From a virus: a stretch of DNA of 21,962 nt. Location: the IMG/VR virus record IMGVR_UViG_3300036716_000433, positions 1 through 21,962 of that record. One strand, 5' to 3'. This document shows, in pieces, positions 15,095 to 21,768 of this stretch. Each line of letters starts with the position of its first letter. Position 1 is the first letter of the stretch. Position numbers and translations under genes: made by a program. The notes under the pieces were generated by a model. The model was not told the origin of the DNA, searched no databases, and worked only from the letters and a program-made list of their open reading frames with translations.

Positions 15095-15662
15095 TGATGG
15101 AATCGTTAAAGAGATTCGACACTACAAAGATTTAACAAAAGAAGAATACTTTAAAATACTAGAACAACGAATGAATCAGTTCGTAGTATGGAATAAACGT
15201 ATAATGAACCCAATTGATAAGCACGATCAAAGTGCACATTTTATATTGATTTGGGAACGAGACAAGCTACTAGGGTGTACTAGAGTTTGTGATCCATACA
15301 CTCATGTATATACTCATGCAGAAACAGGAGTAGAGTATCAATATCCTGTATGGGATAAATGCACAATAGTAGATATGCGAGTATCTATGTTTCCTACAGA
15401 CTCCTCCAATGCAGTATGCCACATGTGGGCTCCTGAATGGGGATTAAGAATTGCAGGAACTCAAAATGGTATGCTAGATTCGTACGCAGACGGACACCCA
15501 ATATTACTAGCATATGCAAAGCAAGAGAAAAACTTGCATTTTATTGGGGAACATATGGATCAATGGGGATACATAGGATATAGGTGGGTTTACGAACCCG
15601 AAAATAAACAGGATTCGGAGAAACTTTTTGCTACATATGTAGAGAAACATGAGAGGACATAG
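15066..15662 (+). CDS. GNAT-like acyltransferase, possibly LuxI-type (tentative)
   Basis: A 198-aa protein starting at ATG 15066, which has AGGAG about 10 nt upstream and overlaps the previous gene by 29 nt. Residues about 30-75 (HFILIWERDKLLGCTRVCDP) resemble the central strand-loop-strand of GNAT or acyl-homoserine-lactone-synthase folds, where a substrate-facing region is followed by a G-x-x-R-type strand. Later WAPEWGLRIAGTQNGM and Trp-rich segments have no match I can name. Function and fold are both low confidence. It may instead be a phage-specific protein of unknown role. Confidence 0.4.
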   Translation: MSAIVKEEYSDGIVKEIRHYKDLTKEEYFKILEQRMNQFVVWNKRIMNPIDKHDQSAHFILIWERDKLLGCTRVCDPYTHVYTHAETGVEYQYPVWDKCTIVDMRVSMFPTDSSNAVCHMWAPEWGLRIAGTQNGMLDSYADGHPILLAYAKQEKNLHFIGEHMDQWGYIGYRWVYEPENKQDSEKLFATYVEKHERT

Positions 15663-16218
15663 AAGACGATTCCAGAGTAAAGTAAGAAGAAGGCAGCAAT
15701 CGCAGAGAAGATGTATGAGACTACGAAAAAGCAGAGCGTATACTATAGAGGACTTAACTTTCCCCTTATTTGTTATACATACAGATAGTGCTGAAGTAAT
15801 AGATGGTATTCTGTGGATTGAAGATCAAGTTTTAGATGACTTGAATATGCCAGGCGAAACTTTAGGGGCAAGAAGATTACAGAGTCCAATGAAAAGTATT
15901 TATCCCTTAAAGTATATGATCGAAGATGAAATAGGACTAATGAAGCACAGGGGAAGCACATTTATTGATAATGACGGAAAAGTCATAAACTATGAAAAGA
16001 CAAGAAATCTTAAGTTAAAATATCATAAAATTGCAAAAAGAGAAAAGAAAGGAATAGCTACAGTCTTGTGGCTTAAAGATGTACCCTTCCCATTCGCAGA
16101 AAAAAGCCCGCCCGATATAGAAATTACTTGGGCAGGAGTCTTATACGACCACGGAATCCCTTGGAAGATATATGAGTTTTCTGAAGAAAAAAGAAAGGAT
16201 ACTTGGAGAAAGATTTGA
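15649..16218 (+). CDS. Hypothetical phage protein, 189 aa
   Basis: No family recognised. The first about 29 residues are almost all Arg/Lys/Gln/Ser. From about residue 31 the protein looks normal, with hydrophobic strands (FPLFVIHTD, ILWIEDQV) and a basic middle part (about 110-145). The start is doubtful. ATG 15649 overlaps the previous gene by 14 nt, but the Arg-rich beginning looks like an out-of-frame translation. ATG 15715 also fits and would remove 22 residues. The stop overlaps the TTG start of the lipoprotein gene as TTGA. Confidence 0.6.
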   Translation: MRGHRRRFQSKVRRRQQSQRRCMRLRKSRAYTIEDLTFPLFVIHTDSAEVIDGILWIEDQVLDDLNMPGETLGARRLQSPMKSIYPLKYMIEDEIGLMKHRGSTFIDNDGKVINYEKTRNLKLKYHKIAKREKKGIATVLWLKDVPFPFAEKSPPDIEITWAGVLYDHGIPWKIYEFSEEKRKDTWRKI

Positions 16219-16496
16219 TAAAAGAATATTTAAAAGGAGTTTTAGTACTACTAGTCTTACTGATAATGATGGTAGGCTGTAGTGTACATAAACCAATAGA
16301 CGGGCTGTGTTATACAGATAAAAGAGGGACTTATCTGTGTGAAGAAACTGATAGAACACTAGAAATCGAAAGAGAACTAGATAAAGAAATAGAACAGCAA
16401 ATTATAGACCCTCCAATGGATATGTTTGAGCATTGTAAAGGGCTACAGGAAACTGACGCTTGGCATTGGTGCATAAACATACATAGGATAGCATAA
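16215..16496 (+). CDS. Lipoprotein with Cys-rich acidic mature region
   Basis: I take TTG 16215 as the start. It overlaps the upstream TGA (TTGA), and GGAG lies 5 nt upstream. The N-terminal 22 residues are a type II signal: charged start, then LKGVLVLLVLLIMMVGC with the lipobox Cys22. The mature part of about 70 residues has four more Cys (in GLCY, YLCE, EHCK and HWCI), and a Glu-rich helix lies between the pairs, which suggests disulphides in the periplasm. No homologue is recognised. An envelope role is expected, such as superinfection exclusion or a spanin-like function. Confidence 0.65.
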   Translation: MIKEYLKGVLVLLVLLIMMVGCSVHKPIDGLCYTDKRGTYLCEETDRTLEIERELDKEIEQQIIDPPMDMFEHCKGLQETDAWHWCINIHRIA

Positions 16497-16810
16497 TGGA
16501 TTACCAAAAAATTATAGACAAAATGCATGAAGGCATTATTTTATTAGAGTACACTAGCTTAGTTAGTGGGAAACACAAAATAAGAGAAGTAACTACTTGT
16601 CATAAGTACTTACCAAGAAACGCACAAGTATTTAATAAAGATTGGACTCAAAATTCGTCAGATCAGAAGATGCTTTGTTATGATCTAGAATTTGAAAAAT
16701 GGGACGATATTGATATAAATACAATAGTTGCTTGGCAAGAAATTGAAGGAAAAGATTGGAAAGTAAAAATGGCACAGCAAACTGATCTTAATTGGGACGG
16801 CAATGTTTAA
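16496..16810 (+). CDS. Small phage protein with SH3-like (DUF2693-like) pattern
   Basis: A 104-aa cytoplasmic protein that starts in a TAATG junction. Residues about 9-40 (MHEGIILLEYTSL, GKHKIREVTTCHKYLP) resemble small phage domains with a short G-V-x-V-x-F strand followed by G-x-x-R-x-(M/V)-x-x-T. The rest is acidic and Trp-rich. Such domains are mostly of unknown function in T4-like phages. Its end overlaps the start of the asparagine-synthetase-like gene by 1 nt. Confidence 0.45.
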   Translation: MDYQKIIDKMHEGIILLEYTSLVSGKHKIREVTTCHKYLPRNAQVFNKDWTQNSSDQKMLCYDLEFEKWDDIDINTIVAWQEIEGKDWKVKMAQQTDLNWDGNV

Positions 16811-18324
16811 TGTGCGGATTTGCAGGAACTACTAATCACCCTCTAATAGAGATGATGATAAAGAAGCAGGAGCATCGCGGACCTGATGCTCTTGAGTATT
16901 GGAATGATGAAAATTTTGCCTTTGCTCATGTACTCTTAGACATCAATGGAGAAAGGCAAGTACAACCTTATATAACACCTAAGGGCAATGTATTATTATT
17001 TAATGGAGAGATGTATGACACGACAATTCCCAATGATACAGAATGGCTAGGAAAAGCATTAGACAAGTATGGATTCAAATTTTTGGAGCATACAGATTGG
17101 CATGGATCAATCGCGTGGTACCTACCTAAGCAGGGCAAACTAGTTCTAATACGAGATCATTTTGGGGCGAAACCTTTATGGTGGAGATGGGACGGAAAGC
17201 AGTTTGAATTTAGTACAACTCTGACTAGTTTTCTAGGTAAAGAAATTGATGAGTCTAGATTTAGTAGTAAATTTTTAGAAAATACTCAAAGTTTTGGAGA
17301 TCAAAGTATCTATAAGTCTATCTATAAGGTAGAGCCAGGTGCGTGGTTAGAGTTTGATTTAAACGATAATTTTAAACTTCATAGAAGAAACCTATGGAGC
17401 TATTTTGATATTGGATCTGAGCCGTTAGATACGGCTGAATTTAGATTTAATATCAAAGAAGCAGTCCATAAAGTTGCAAAAAATATAAATAAGACAGCAC
17501 TATTTTTAAGTGGTGGAATGGATAGTACAGTAGTTGCTTCCCTTTTAAGAGATTCTGATTTAGATTTAGAAATTTTTACAATGGGGTATGACTTAAATCA
17601 ACAGGGGCTACACGGATTACATAAAGAACACGCTTGGGAATCTGATATGGCAGTTAAAACTGCTAGAGACTGGGGGTATAAAGTACATAGAATAACCCTA
17701 GACAGAGATGATAGAGCGCACTTTGGAAAGATGTGGTTAGCAAATACACACTATATGTGGGCTGATCATAATAGACAGGCTCCTCGTTATCTTCTATGCC
17801 AAGCAGCTAAAGCAGCAGGGTGTAAGGTAGTTCTTACAGGAGATAGTGGAGATGAATTATTTACAGGATACTATCACCATAGAAACAGATTTCGAGAAAA
17901 TGAATGTGAAAACATGACTAGATTCATGTCTCAACAGAGATGGTTTCCATATAAAGCGTTTGGAGATGATCATCTAAATAACTCTCTTTTTTCAGATTTA
18001 CTATGTACATCAGAACAGAATATTTTAGCAACTGATCAAACTGCTGGAATGTTTGGAATGGAAAGTAGAATTCCTTTACTTACTCAATCTTTTGCTAAGT
18101 ATTGTTTAAGTATTAAAGGAAGTGTAAAATTTAGACAAACAAAGAAGTACAAAAAAGGTACAAACAAATTTTTAATGCGGGAAGTAATGAAAGATTACTT
18201 ACCTGAACATGTGCGCTTAAGGACTCAAAAAGTGGGTTGGTCGAGCCCGTGGGATAATAACCACCCTAGACTAAGTCCTAAGTGGAGAATACAAGCAGCA
18301 CAATTTATTAGGACACAGATATAA
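16810..18324 (+). CDS. Asparagine synthetase B-like glutamine amidotransferase
   Basis: A 504-aa enzyme of class II GATase plus PP-loop AsnB architecture. I chose ATG 16810 because it gives MCGFAG with Cys2 as nucleophile, after which HRGPDA (22-27), NGEMYD (65-70) and RDHFGAKPL (115-123) follow as in AsnB. The synthetase domain has SGGMDST (234-240), the conserved TGDSGDELFTGY, and ESRIPLL near the C-terminus. Normally the reaction is Asp + Gln + ATP to Asn + Glu. Phage homologues may amidate other carboxylates. It is about 50 aa shorter than E. coli AsnB (554 aa). The start overlaps the preceding stop (TAATG), and the stop overlaps the bL33-like gene the same way. Confidence 0.88.
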   Translation: MCGFAGTTNHPLIEMMIKKQEHRGPDALEYWNDENFAFAHVLLDINGERQVQPYITPKGNVLLFNGEMYDTTIPNDTEWLGKALDKYGFKFLEHTDWHGSIAWYLPKQGKLVLIRDHFGAKPLWWRWDGKQFEFSTTLTSFLGKEIDESRFSSKFLENTQSFGDQSIYKSIYKVEPGAWLEFDLNDNFKLHRRNLWSYFDIGSEPLDTAEFRFNIKEAVHKVAKNINKTALFLSGGMDSTVVASLLRDSDLDLEIFTMGYDLNQQGLHGLHKEHAWESDMAVKTARDWGYKVHRITLDRDDRAHFGKMWLANTHYMWADHNRQAPRYLLCQAAKAAGCKVVLTGDSGDELFTGYYHHRNRFRENECENMTRFMSQQRWFPYKAFGDDHLNNSLFSDLLCTSEQNILATDQTAGMFGMESRIPLLTQSFAKYCLSIKGSVKFRQTKKYKKGTNKFLMREVMKDYLPEHVRLRTQKVGWSSPWDNNHPRLSPKWRIQAAQFIRTQI

Positions 18325-18521
18325 TGGCAAAGGCTAAACAACAAATTGTATATATGATTCCAGAAGGAGAATCTAGGGATAGCCATACCTATCATTATAG
18401 CACTATTAAAACTAAAAGTATGCTTTCAGATGGTAAAAAACTTAGACTAAGAAAGTTTAACCCAGTAAAAAATAAACATGAAATGTTTGTAGAAGCAAAG
18501 TTACCGAGACACACAAAATGA
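18324..18521 (+). CDS. rpmG: Ribosomal protein bL33 homologue
   Basis: A 65-aa protein whose second half matches bL33. The segment KLRLRKFNPVKNKHEMFVEA aligns with E. coli L33 [20 protein letters not shown], and it is preceded by a YHYSTIKTK segment matching the FYTTTKN of L33. It has no Cys pair, so it belongs to the C-minus (non-zinc) type. It begins with MAKAKQQIV, similar to the MAK start of L33. Length is 65 aa against 55 in E. coli, with a small N-terminal insertion and a C-terminal extension. Phage genomes with ribosomal proteins are known. Here it could supply or replace host bL33 in the 50S subunit (inference). It is coupled to the genes on both sides. Confidence 0.85.
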   Translation: MAKAKQQIVYMIPEGESRDSHTYHYSTIKTKSMLSDGKKLRLRKFNPVKNKHEMFVEAKLPRHTK

Positions 18522-18790
18522 AAAAGCAAAAAACATCAGAATTATGGGGTAGATATAGAACAACTACTTATGATTGGTACTTAAAGTGGATAGCTAGTGT
18601 AGTTATACTTTGTGCTATGTCTATAAGAGGGGTTCCTCATCTAACAGAGTGGGATCTAATGTTATCAACTATAGGAGTATTCATGTGGTTAATAGTATCT
18701 CTTGTGTGGAAAGATAGAGCTTTGATTTTATTAAATGGAGTAGGTTTACTATTCCTAGCAAAAACTTATATAAGTATGTATTTGGTATGA
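18518..18790 (+). CDS. Small membrane protein (90 aa, about 3 segments)
   Basis: The start overlaps the bL33-like stop as ATGA. Hydrophobic segments are visible at about residues 24-36 (IASVVILCAMSI), 48-63 (LSTIGVFMWLIVSLVW) and 69-88 (LILLNGVGLLFLAKTYISM). The first 22 residues are polar and basic. No family is recognised. The run of small membrane ORFs from 18518 to 18885 is a coupled set and looks like an envelope-directed module. Confidence 0.6.
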   Translation: MKKQKTSELWGRYRTTTYDWYLKWIASVVILCAMSIRGVPHLTEWDLMLSTIGVFMWLIVSLVWKDRALILLNGVGLLFLAKTYISMYLV

Positions 18791-18885
18791 CCCCTCAAGA
18801 ATTACCTATAGGTGTGTGGACAGGCTACTTGATATTGTTCAGTATGTGCTTTATATTATTCTATATTGCATGGAAGGACAAATGA
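18787..18885 (+). CDS. Tiny membrane protein (32 aa)
   Basis: The ORF starts in an ATGA overlap with the gene before and ends in an ATGA overlap with the helicase. It is almost one hydrophobic helix (about 9-29, GVWTGYLILFSMCFILFYIAW) with a short Lys-Asp-Lys tail. The double coupling argues for real translation. Its function is unknown. Confidence 0.5.
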   Translation: MTPQELPIGVWTGYLILFSMCFILFYIAWKDK

Positions 18886-20162
18886 AGGCAGTTTTAAGTA
18901 ACAGAATACAAATAGAAGGAAATACTGCGTTGCTTACGGAGATGGAGGAAGAACTTACATATACATTACCTCCCCGTATGCCACAAGATCCACCTATGGT
19001 TATAAAAACAATAAGACCTTTAAGAGATGGTTTAGTTTCTATACCTATGGGAAGATTGGATTTAATCCCAGATGATTATGATATTATCGATAAGCGAGTA
19101 TCTGTGCCTGTAGACTTTCCTGAATTTAAGTTTACTTTAAGGCAAAGTCAAAAAATGACAGTTGATGAAGTAGAAGACAGCGCTATAATTAACGCTTGGG
19201 TAAGTTGGGGAAAGACAGTAGCAGCTTTAGCAATAGCTAAGAAACTTGGACAAAAAACACTAGTAGTTACACATACAACTAATTTGAGGAATCAATGGGA
19301 AAAAGAAGTACAGAAAGCTTTCGGCATACGGGCTGGCAGAATCGGGTCAGGGGAAATGAACACTTCGCCCCCAATAGTAGTGGGGAACATTCAGACTTTA
19401 TACCGTCGCGTAGACGATATAAAACGTTTATTCGGAACAGTTATTTTAGACGAGATGCATCACGTTTCGTCCCCTACATTTACCCGAATAATAGATGAAA
19501 TGCCTGCAAGATATAAGGTTGGACTGACAGGAACATTAGAACGGAAAGACGGAAGACATGTAGTATTTAGAGACTACTTTGGAAGTACAGTACTAAAACC
19601 ACCAAAAGAAAATTACATGACTCCAAAAGTTCATGTTATTAAATCGGAAGTACGATTTCTAGACGGTTCTTATACCCCATGGGCAGAAAGAGTTAATCAT
19701 CTAGTAAATACGGAAGAATATGTACATAGTATTAGTTTGATTGCTTCTAAGTATGCAGCTGAAGGGCATAAAGTATTAGTAGTATCGGATAGAGTTGCAT
19801 TTCTAAAAGTTTGTCATAAATTGGTAGGAGATAATTCAGTATGTATTACAGGCGATATGGACTTTGTGGAAAGAGAGAAAACTATGAAACTAATTGGGAG
19901 ATCTAAAAATATACTGTTTGGAACACAAGCAATATTTTCAGAAGGTATATCTTTAGATGATCTTAGTTGTTTAGTATTGGCTACACCAGTAAATAATGAA
20001 CCACTATTAACGCAGTTAATTGGTAGAGTAATACGACAAAAAGAGGGCAAGTTACAGCCTACTGTTGTAGATATTCATTTAAAAGGTAAAACAGCTACTA
20101 GACAGGCAAACGCCAGAATGGGTTATTACATAAAACAAGATTATAAGGTTAGAGTATTATGA
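18882..20162 (+). CDS. UvsW-like SF2 DNA helicase
   Basis: A 426-aa superfamily 2 helicase. A Q-like region LRQSQKMTVDEV (87-98) is followed by Walker A in NAWVSWGKTVAAL (K111, T112), where the usual first Gly is replaced by Ala. Further motifs are VVTHTTNLRNQW (Ia), Walker B LDEMHH (D190, E191), GLTGTLERKDG (III), GTQAIFSEGISL (V region) and QLIGRVIRQKEGK (VI, R382 and R385). The layout matches T4 UvsW, which reverses forks and resolves recombination intermediates. The gene starts at ATG 18882, in the ATGA overlap, with GGAAGG upstream. An in-frame ATG at 18816 would add 22 residues that belong to the preceding small ORF in another frame. A Gly-poor Walker A is common in phage SF2 helicases. 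Confidence 0.85.
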   Translation: MKAVLSNRIQIEGNTALLTEMEEELTYTLPPRMPQDPPMVIKTIRPLRDGLVSIPMGRLDLIPDDYDIIDKRVSVPVDFPEFKFTLRQSQKMTVDEVEDSAIINAWVSWGKTVAALAIAKKLGQKTLVVTHTTNLRNQWEKEVQKAFGIRAGRIGSGEMNTSPPIVVGNIQTLYRRVDDIKRLFGTVILDEMHHVSSPTFTRIIDEMPARYKVGLTGTLERKDGRHVVFRDYFGSTVLKPPKENYMTPKVHVIKSEVRFLDGSYTPWAERVNHLVNTEEYVHSISLIASKYAAEGHKVLVVSDRVAFLKVCHKLVGDNSVCITGDMDFVEREKTMKLIGRSKNILFGTQAIFSEGISLDDLSCLVLATPVNNEPLLTQLIGRVIRQKEGKLQPTVVDIHLKGKTATRQANARMGYYIKQDYKVRVL

Positions 20163-20204
20163 AAGGGTTTAAAGGGAATGTGTTGAGCAGAGAAAAAATA
20201 GTGC

Positions 20205-20233
20205 TTGACAAACGCTTGTATTTTTGGTATAAT
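20205..20233 (+). promoter_or_regulatory. Promoter P3, sigma70 consensus
   Basis: TTGACA at 20205-20210 and TATAAT at 20228-20233 are separated by 17 nt, as in P1 and P2, with the same conserved spacer pattern. The first candidate ATG (20236) begins 2 nt after the -10 box, which is upstream of the expected start site near 20240. Confidence 0.88.
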
Positions 20234-20235
20234 AT

Positions 20236-20646
20236 ATGATATATTATAATTGGAAAAAGATTGTAGAAGCGAGCAACGGAAACGTTGGTGACATTATTAC
20301 AATCCTTAGAATAATTACTTATAGAATTACACCTAAGAATTATTATGATAAAACGTTTAAGTTTTATGAAAAGAATTTTGGTGGTAGTAGTTTTCTGATA
20401 AACCCAGATAAACTACTTACTACTGGTCGTGCTCAATATAGTGATAAAGAAGTTGCAGAATATGTTGGTGTCGCATCATACCGCAATTATCATGAGTACG
20501 TAAAAACTAAAGATACCAACTTAGACCTCATTTTCTGTAAAGTTAGTGAGGACATTATTAGAAAAAACAGACTGCTCGAAATTAGAGAGGGGTTTATTCA
20601 CTTTAAATTTGAGGAGACAACAACGGAGAAATATTATGGCAATTAG
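20236..20646 (+). CDS. Hypothetical protein, 136 aa
   Basis: No family recognised. The protein is aromatic- and Lys-rich, with segments such as ITPKNYYDKTFKFYEKNF and YSDKEVAEYVGVASYRNYHE, the latter looking like a helix-turn-helix of the form KEVAEYVGV-(A/S)-Y. It may therefore bind DNA. The annotated ATG 20236 overlaps the P3 region too closely for transcription from P3 to include it. A true start farther down, read from a non-ATG codon, is possible, or the promoter is not used as predicted. It ends 11 nt into the SSB gene. Confidence 0.55.
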   Translation: MIYYNWKKIVEASNGNVGDIITILRIITYRITPKNYYDKTFKFYEKNFGGSSFLINPDKLLTTGRAQYSDKEVAEYVGVASYRNYHEYVKTKDTNLDLIFCKVSEDIIRKNRLLEIREGFIHFKFEETTTEKYYGN

Positions 20647-21262
20647 CTTTAATCAAACCAAGGGCTCTGCCCAAAAAGACAAAATTGAAACTTACAATTT
20701 TGGCAACAAAGAGGATCACAAAGTTCGTCTAGTAGGCGATCTACTTCCTCGTTACGTTTATTGGGTTAAAGGCGAGAACAACAAAAATATTCCAATGGAA
20801 TGTTTGTCGTTCGACAGGGAAACCGAAACCTTTAACAACAAGGAACACGATCACGTTCGTGATTTTTACCCAGACTTAAAATGTGGTTGGGCATACGCTG
20901 TCCAAGGCATAGACTACGCTGATAATAAAATCAAAGTAGTTAATTTGAAAAGAAAACTTTTCGATCAAATTATGGTCGCTATGGAAGACTTAGGCAACCC
21001 AACAGATAATGAATCTGGCTGGGACGTTTATTTTAAAAGATTGAAGACTGGACCGCAGGTCTTTAATGTAGAGTACCAATTACAGGCACTCAAATGTAAG
21101 CCTCGTGCTTTAGAAGATTGGGAATCAGACTTAGTTGGAGAACTAAAGTCTATGGACGACGTACTTCCGCGTCCTACCCCTGATGCTCAACTAGAGTTAC
21201 TAAAGAGAATTACAGCTGCGGGCAAAGAAGAAACTGTTGATGAGGAGTTTGACGTATCATGA
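20636..21262 (+). CDS. Putative single-stranded DNA-binding protein (gp32-like)
   Basis: A 208-aa protein starting at ATG 20636, with GGAG at 20625-20628 (7-nt spacing). The N-terminal MAISFNQTKGSAQKDKIETY is followed by an OB-fold-like stretch (VRLVGDLLPRYVYWVKG, VYFKRLKTGPQVFNVEYQL). The C-terminus is Asp/Glu-rich (VDEEFDVS), as in phage SSBs that recruit partners by an acidic tail. It overlaps the peroxiredoxin start by 4 nt. Together with the helicases, primase and gp47-like gene it fits a T4-type replisome. The family assignment is inferred from layout and composition rather than a diagnostic motif. Confidence 0.65.
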   Translation: MAISFNQTKGSAQKDKIETYNFGNKEDHKVRLVGDLLPRYVYWVKGENNKNIPMECLSFDRETETFNNKEHDHVRDFYPDLKCGWAYAVQGIDYADNKIKVVNLKRKLFDQIMVAMEDLGNPTDNESGWDVYFKRLKTGPQVFNVEYQLQALKCKPRALEDWESDLVGELKSMDDVLPRPTPDAQLELLKRITAAGKEETVDEEFDVS

Positions 21263-21768
21263 TTACGGTAGGCGATGTATTCCCTGAATTTGAACTAACA
21301 GGTGTTGACAAGGATAATAACTTTGTAGATATAGATGACAACGGACTTTTAGGAAGTTGGTCTGTACTATACTTTTATCCAAAAGACTTCACTTTTATAT
21401 GTCCTACAGAAATACAGGGTTTCGATGCATTAGTAGGAAATGATGTAGACGTTCTGGGATTCAGTCCAGATAACGAGTTCTGTAAAATAGCATGGAAAGA
21501 AGACAATGAGCTTATCCGTGATATAGAACATACTCTAGTAGCAGATTGTAGTAATCAACTTGCTATGGAAGTAGGAATAGTATCTAATGAATGGGTTCCA
21601 TACAGAGCCACCTTTATCCTCGATGAGGATAACGTCATTCAATCTTTAGCAGTGAATGCTCTCGATACAGGAAGAAACCACTATGAAGTCGAAAGGACAC
21701 TTGAGGCTCTCAGAGCTGGCGGACTTACTGGTTGTAACTGGCACAACGGAGAGGACTTCGTAGCATGA
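21259..21768 (+). CDS. 2-Cys peroxiredoxin (AhpC/TSA family)
   Basis: The enzyme reduces H2O2 and organic peroxides by a Cys thiol. The peroxidatic Cys48 sits in PKDFTFICPTE with Thr45 in the P-x3-T-x2-C signature. R116 in YRATFI is the conserved Arg. A second Cys159 in GLTGCNW near the C-terminus would be the resolving Cys. At 169 aa it is shorter than cellular AhpC (about 187), and the C-terminal region is abbreviated. It would need a host reductase or thioredoxin. It overlaps the SSB stop and the next start as ATGA. A phage metabolic gene here suggests protection of phage replication from oxidative stress (inference). Confidence 0.9.
   Translation: MITVGDVFPEFELTGVDKDNNFVDIDDNGLLGSWSVLYFYPKDFTFICPTEIQGFDALVGNDVDVLGFSPDNEFCKIAWKEDNELIRDIEHTLVADCSNQLAMEVGIVSNEWVPYRATFILDEDNVIQSLAVNALDTGRNHYEVERTLEALRAGGLTGCNWHNGEDFVA

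Noticed and set aside
16792-16809. Extended TTG start of the AsnB-like protein
   Set aside because: Class II amidotransferases need Cys directly after Met, which ATG 16810 provides.
18816-18881. Extended N-terminus of the SF2 helicase
   Set aside because: The 22 extra residues come from the frame of the 32-aa membrane ORF region. ATG 18882 has a better Shine-Dalgarno and the usual ATGA overlap.
20546-20635. Extended N-terminus of the SSB-like protein
   Set aside because: It overlaps the upstream gene by about 100 nt. ATG 20636 has a strong GGAG site and the usual start.
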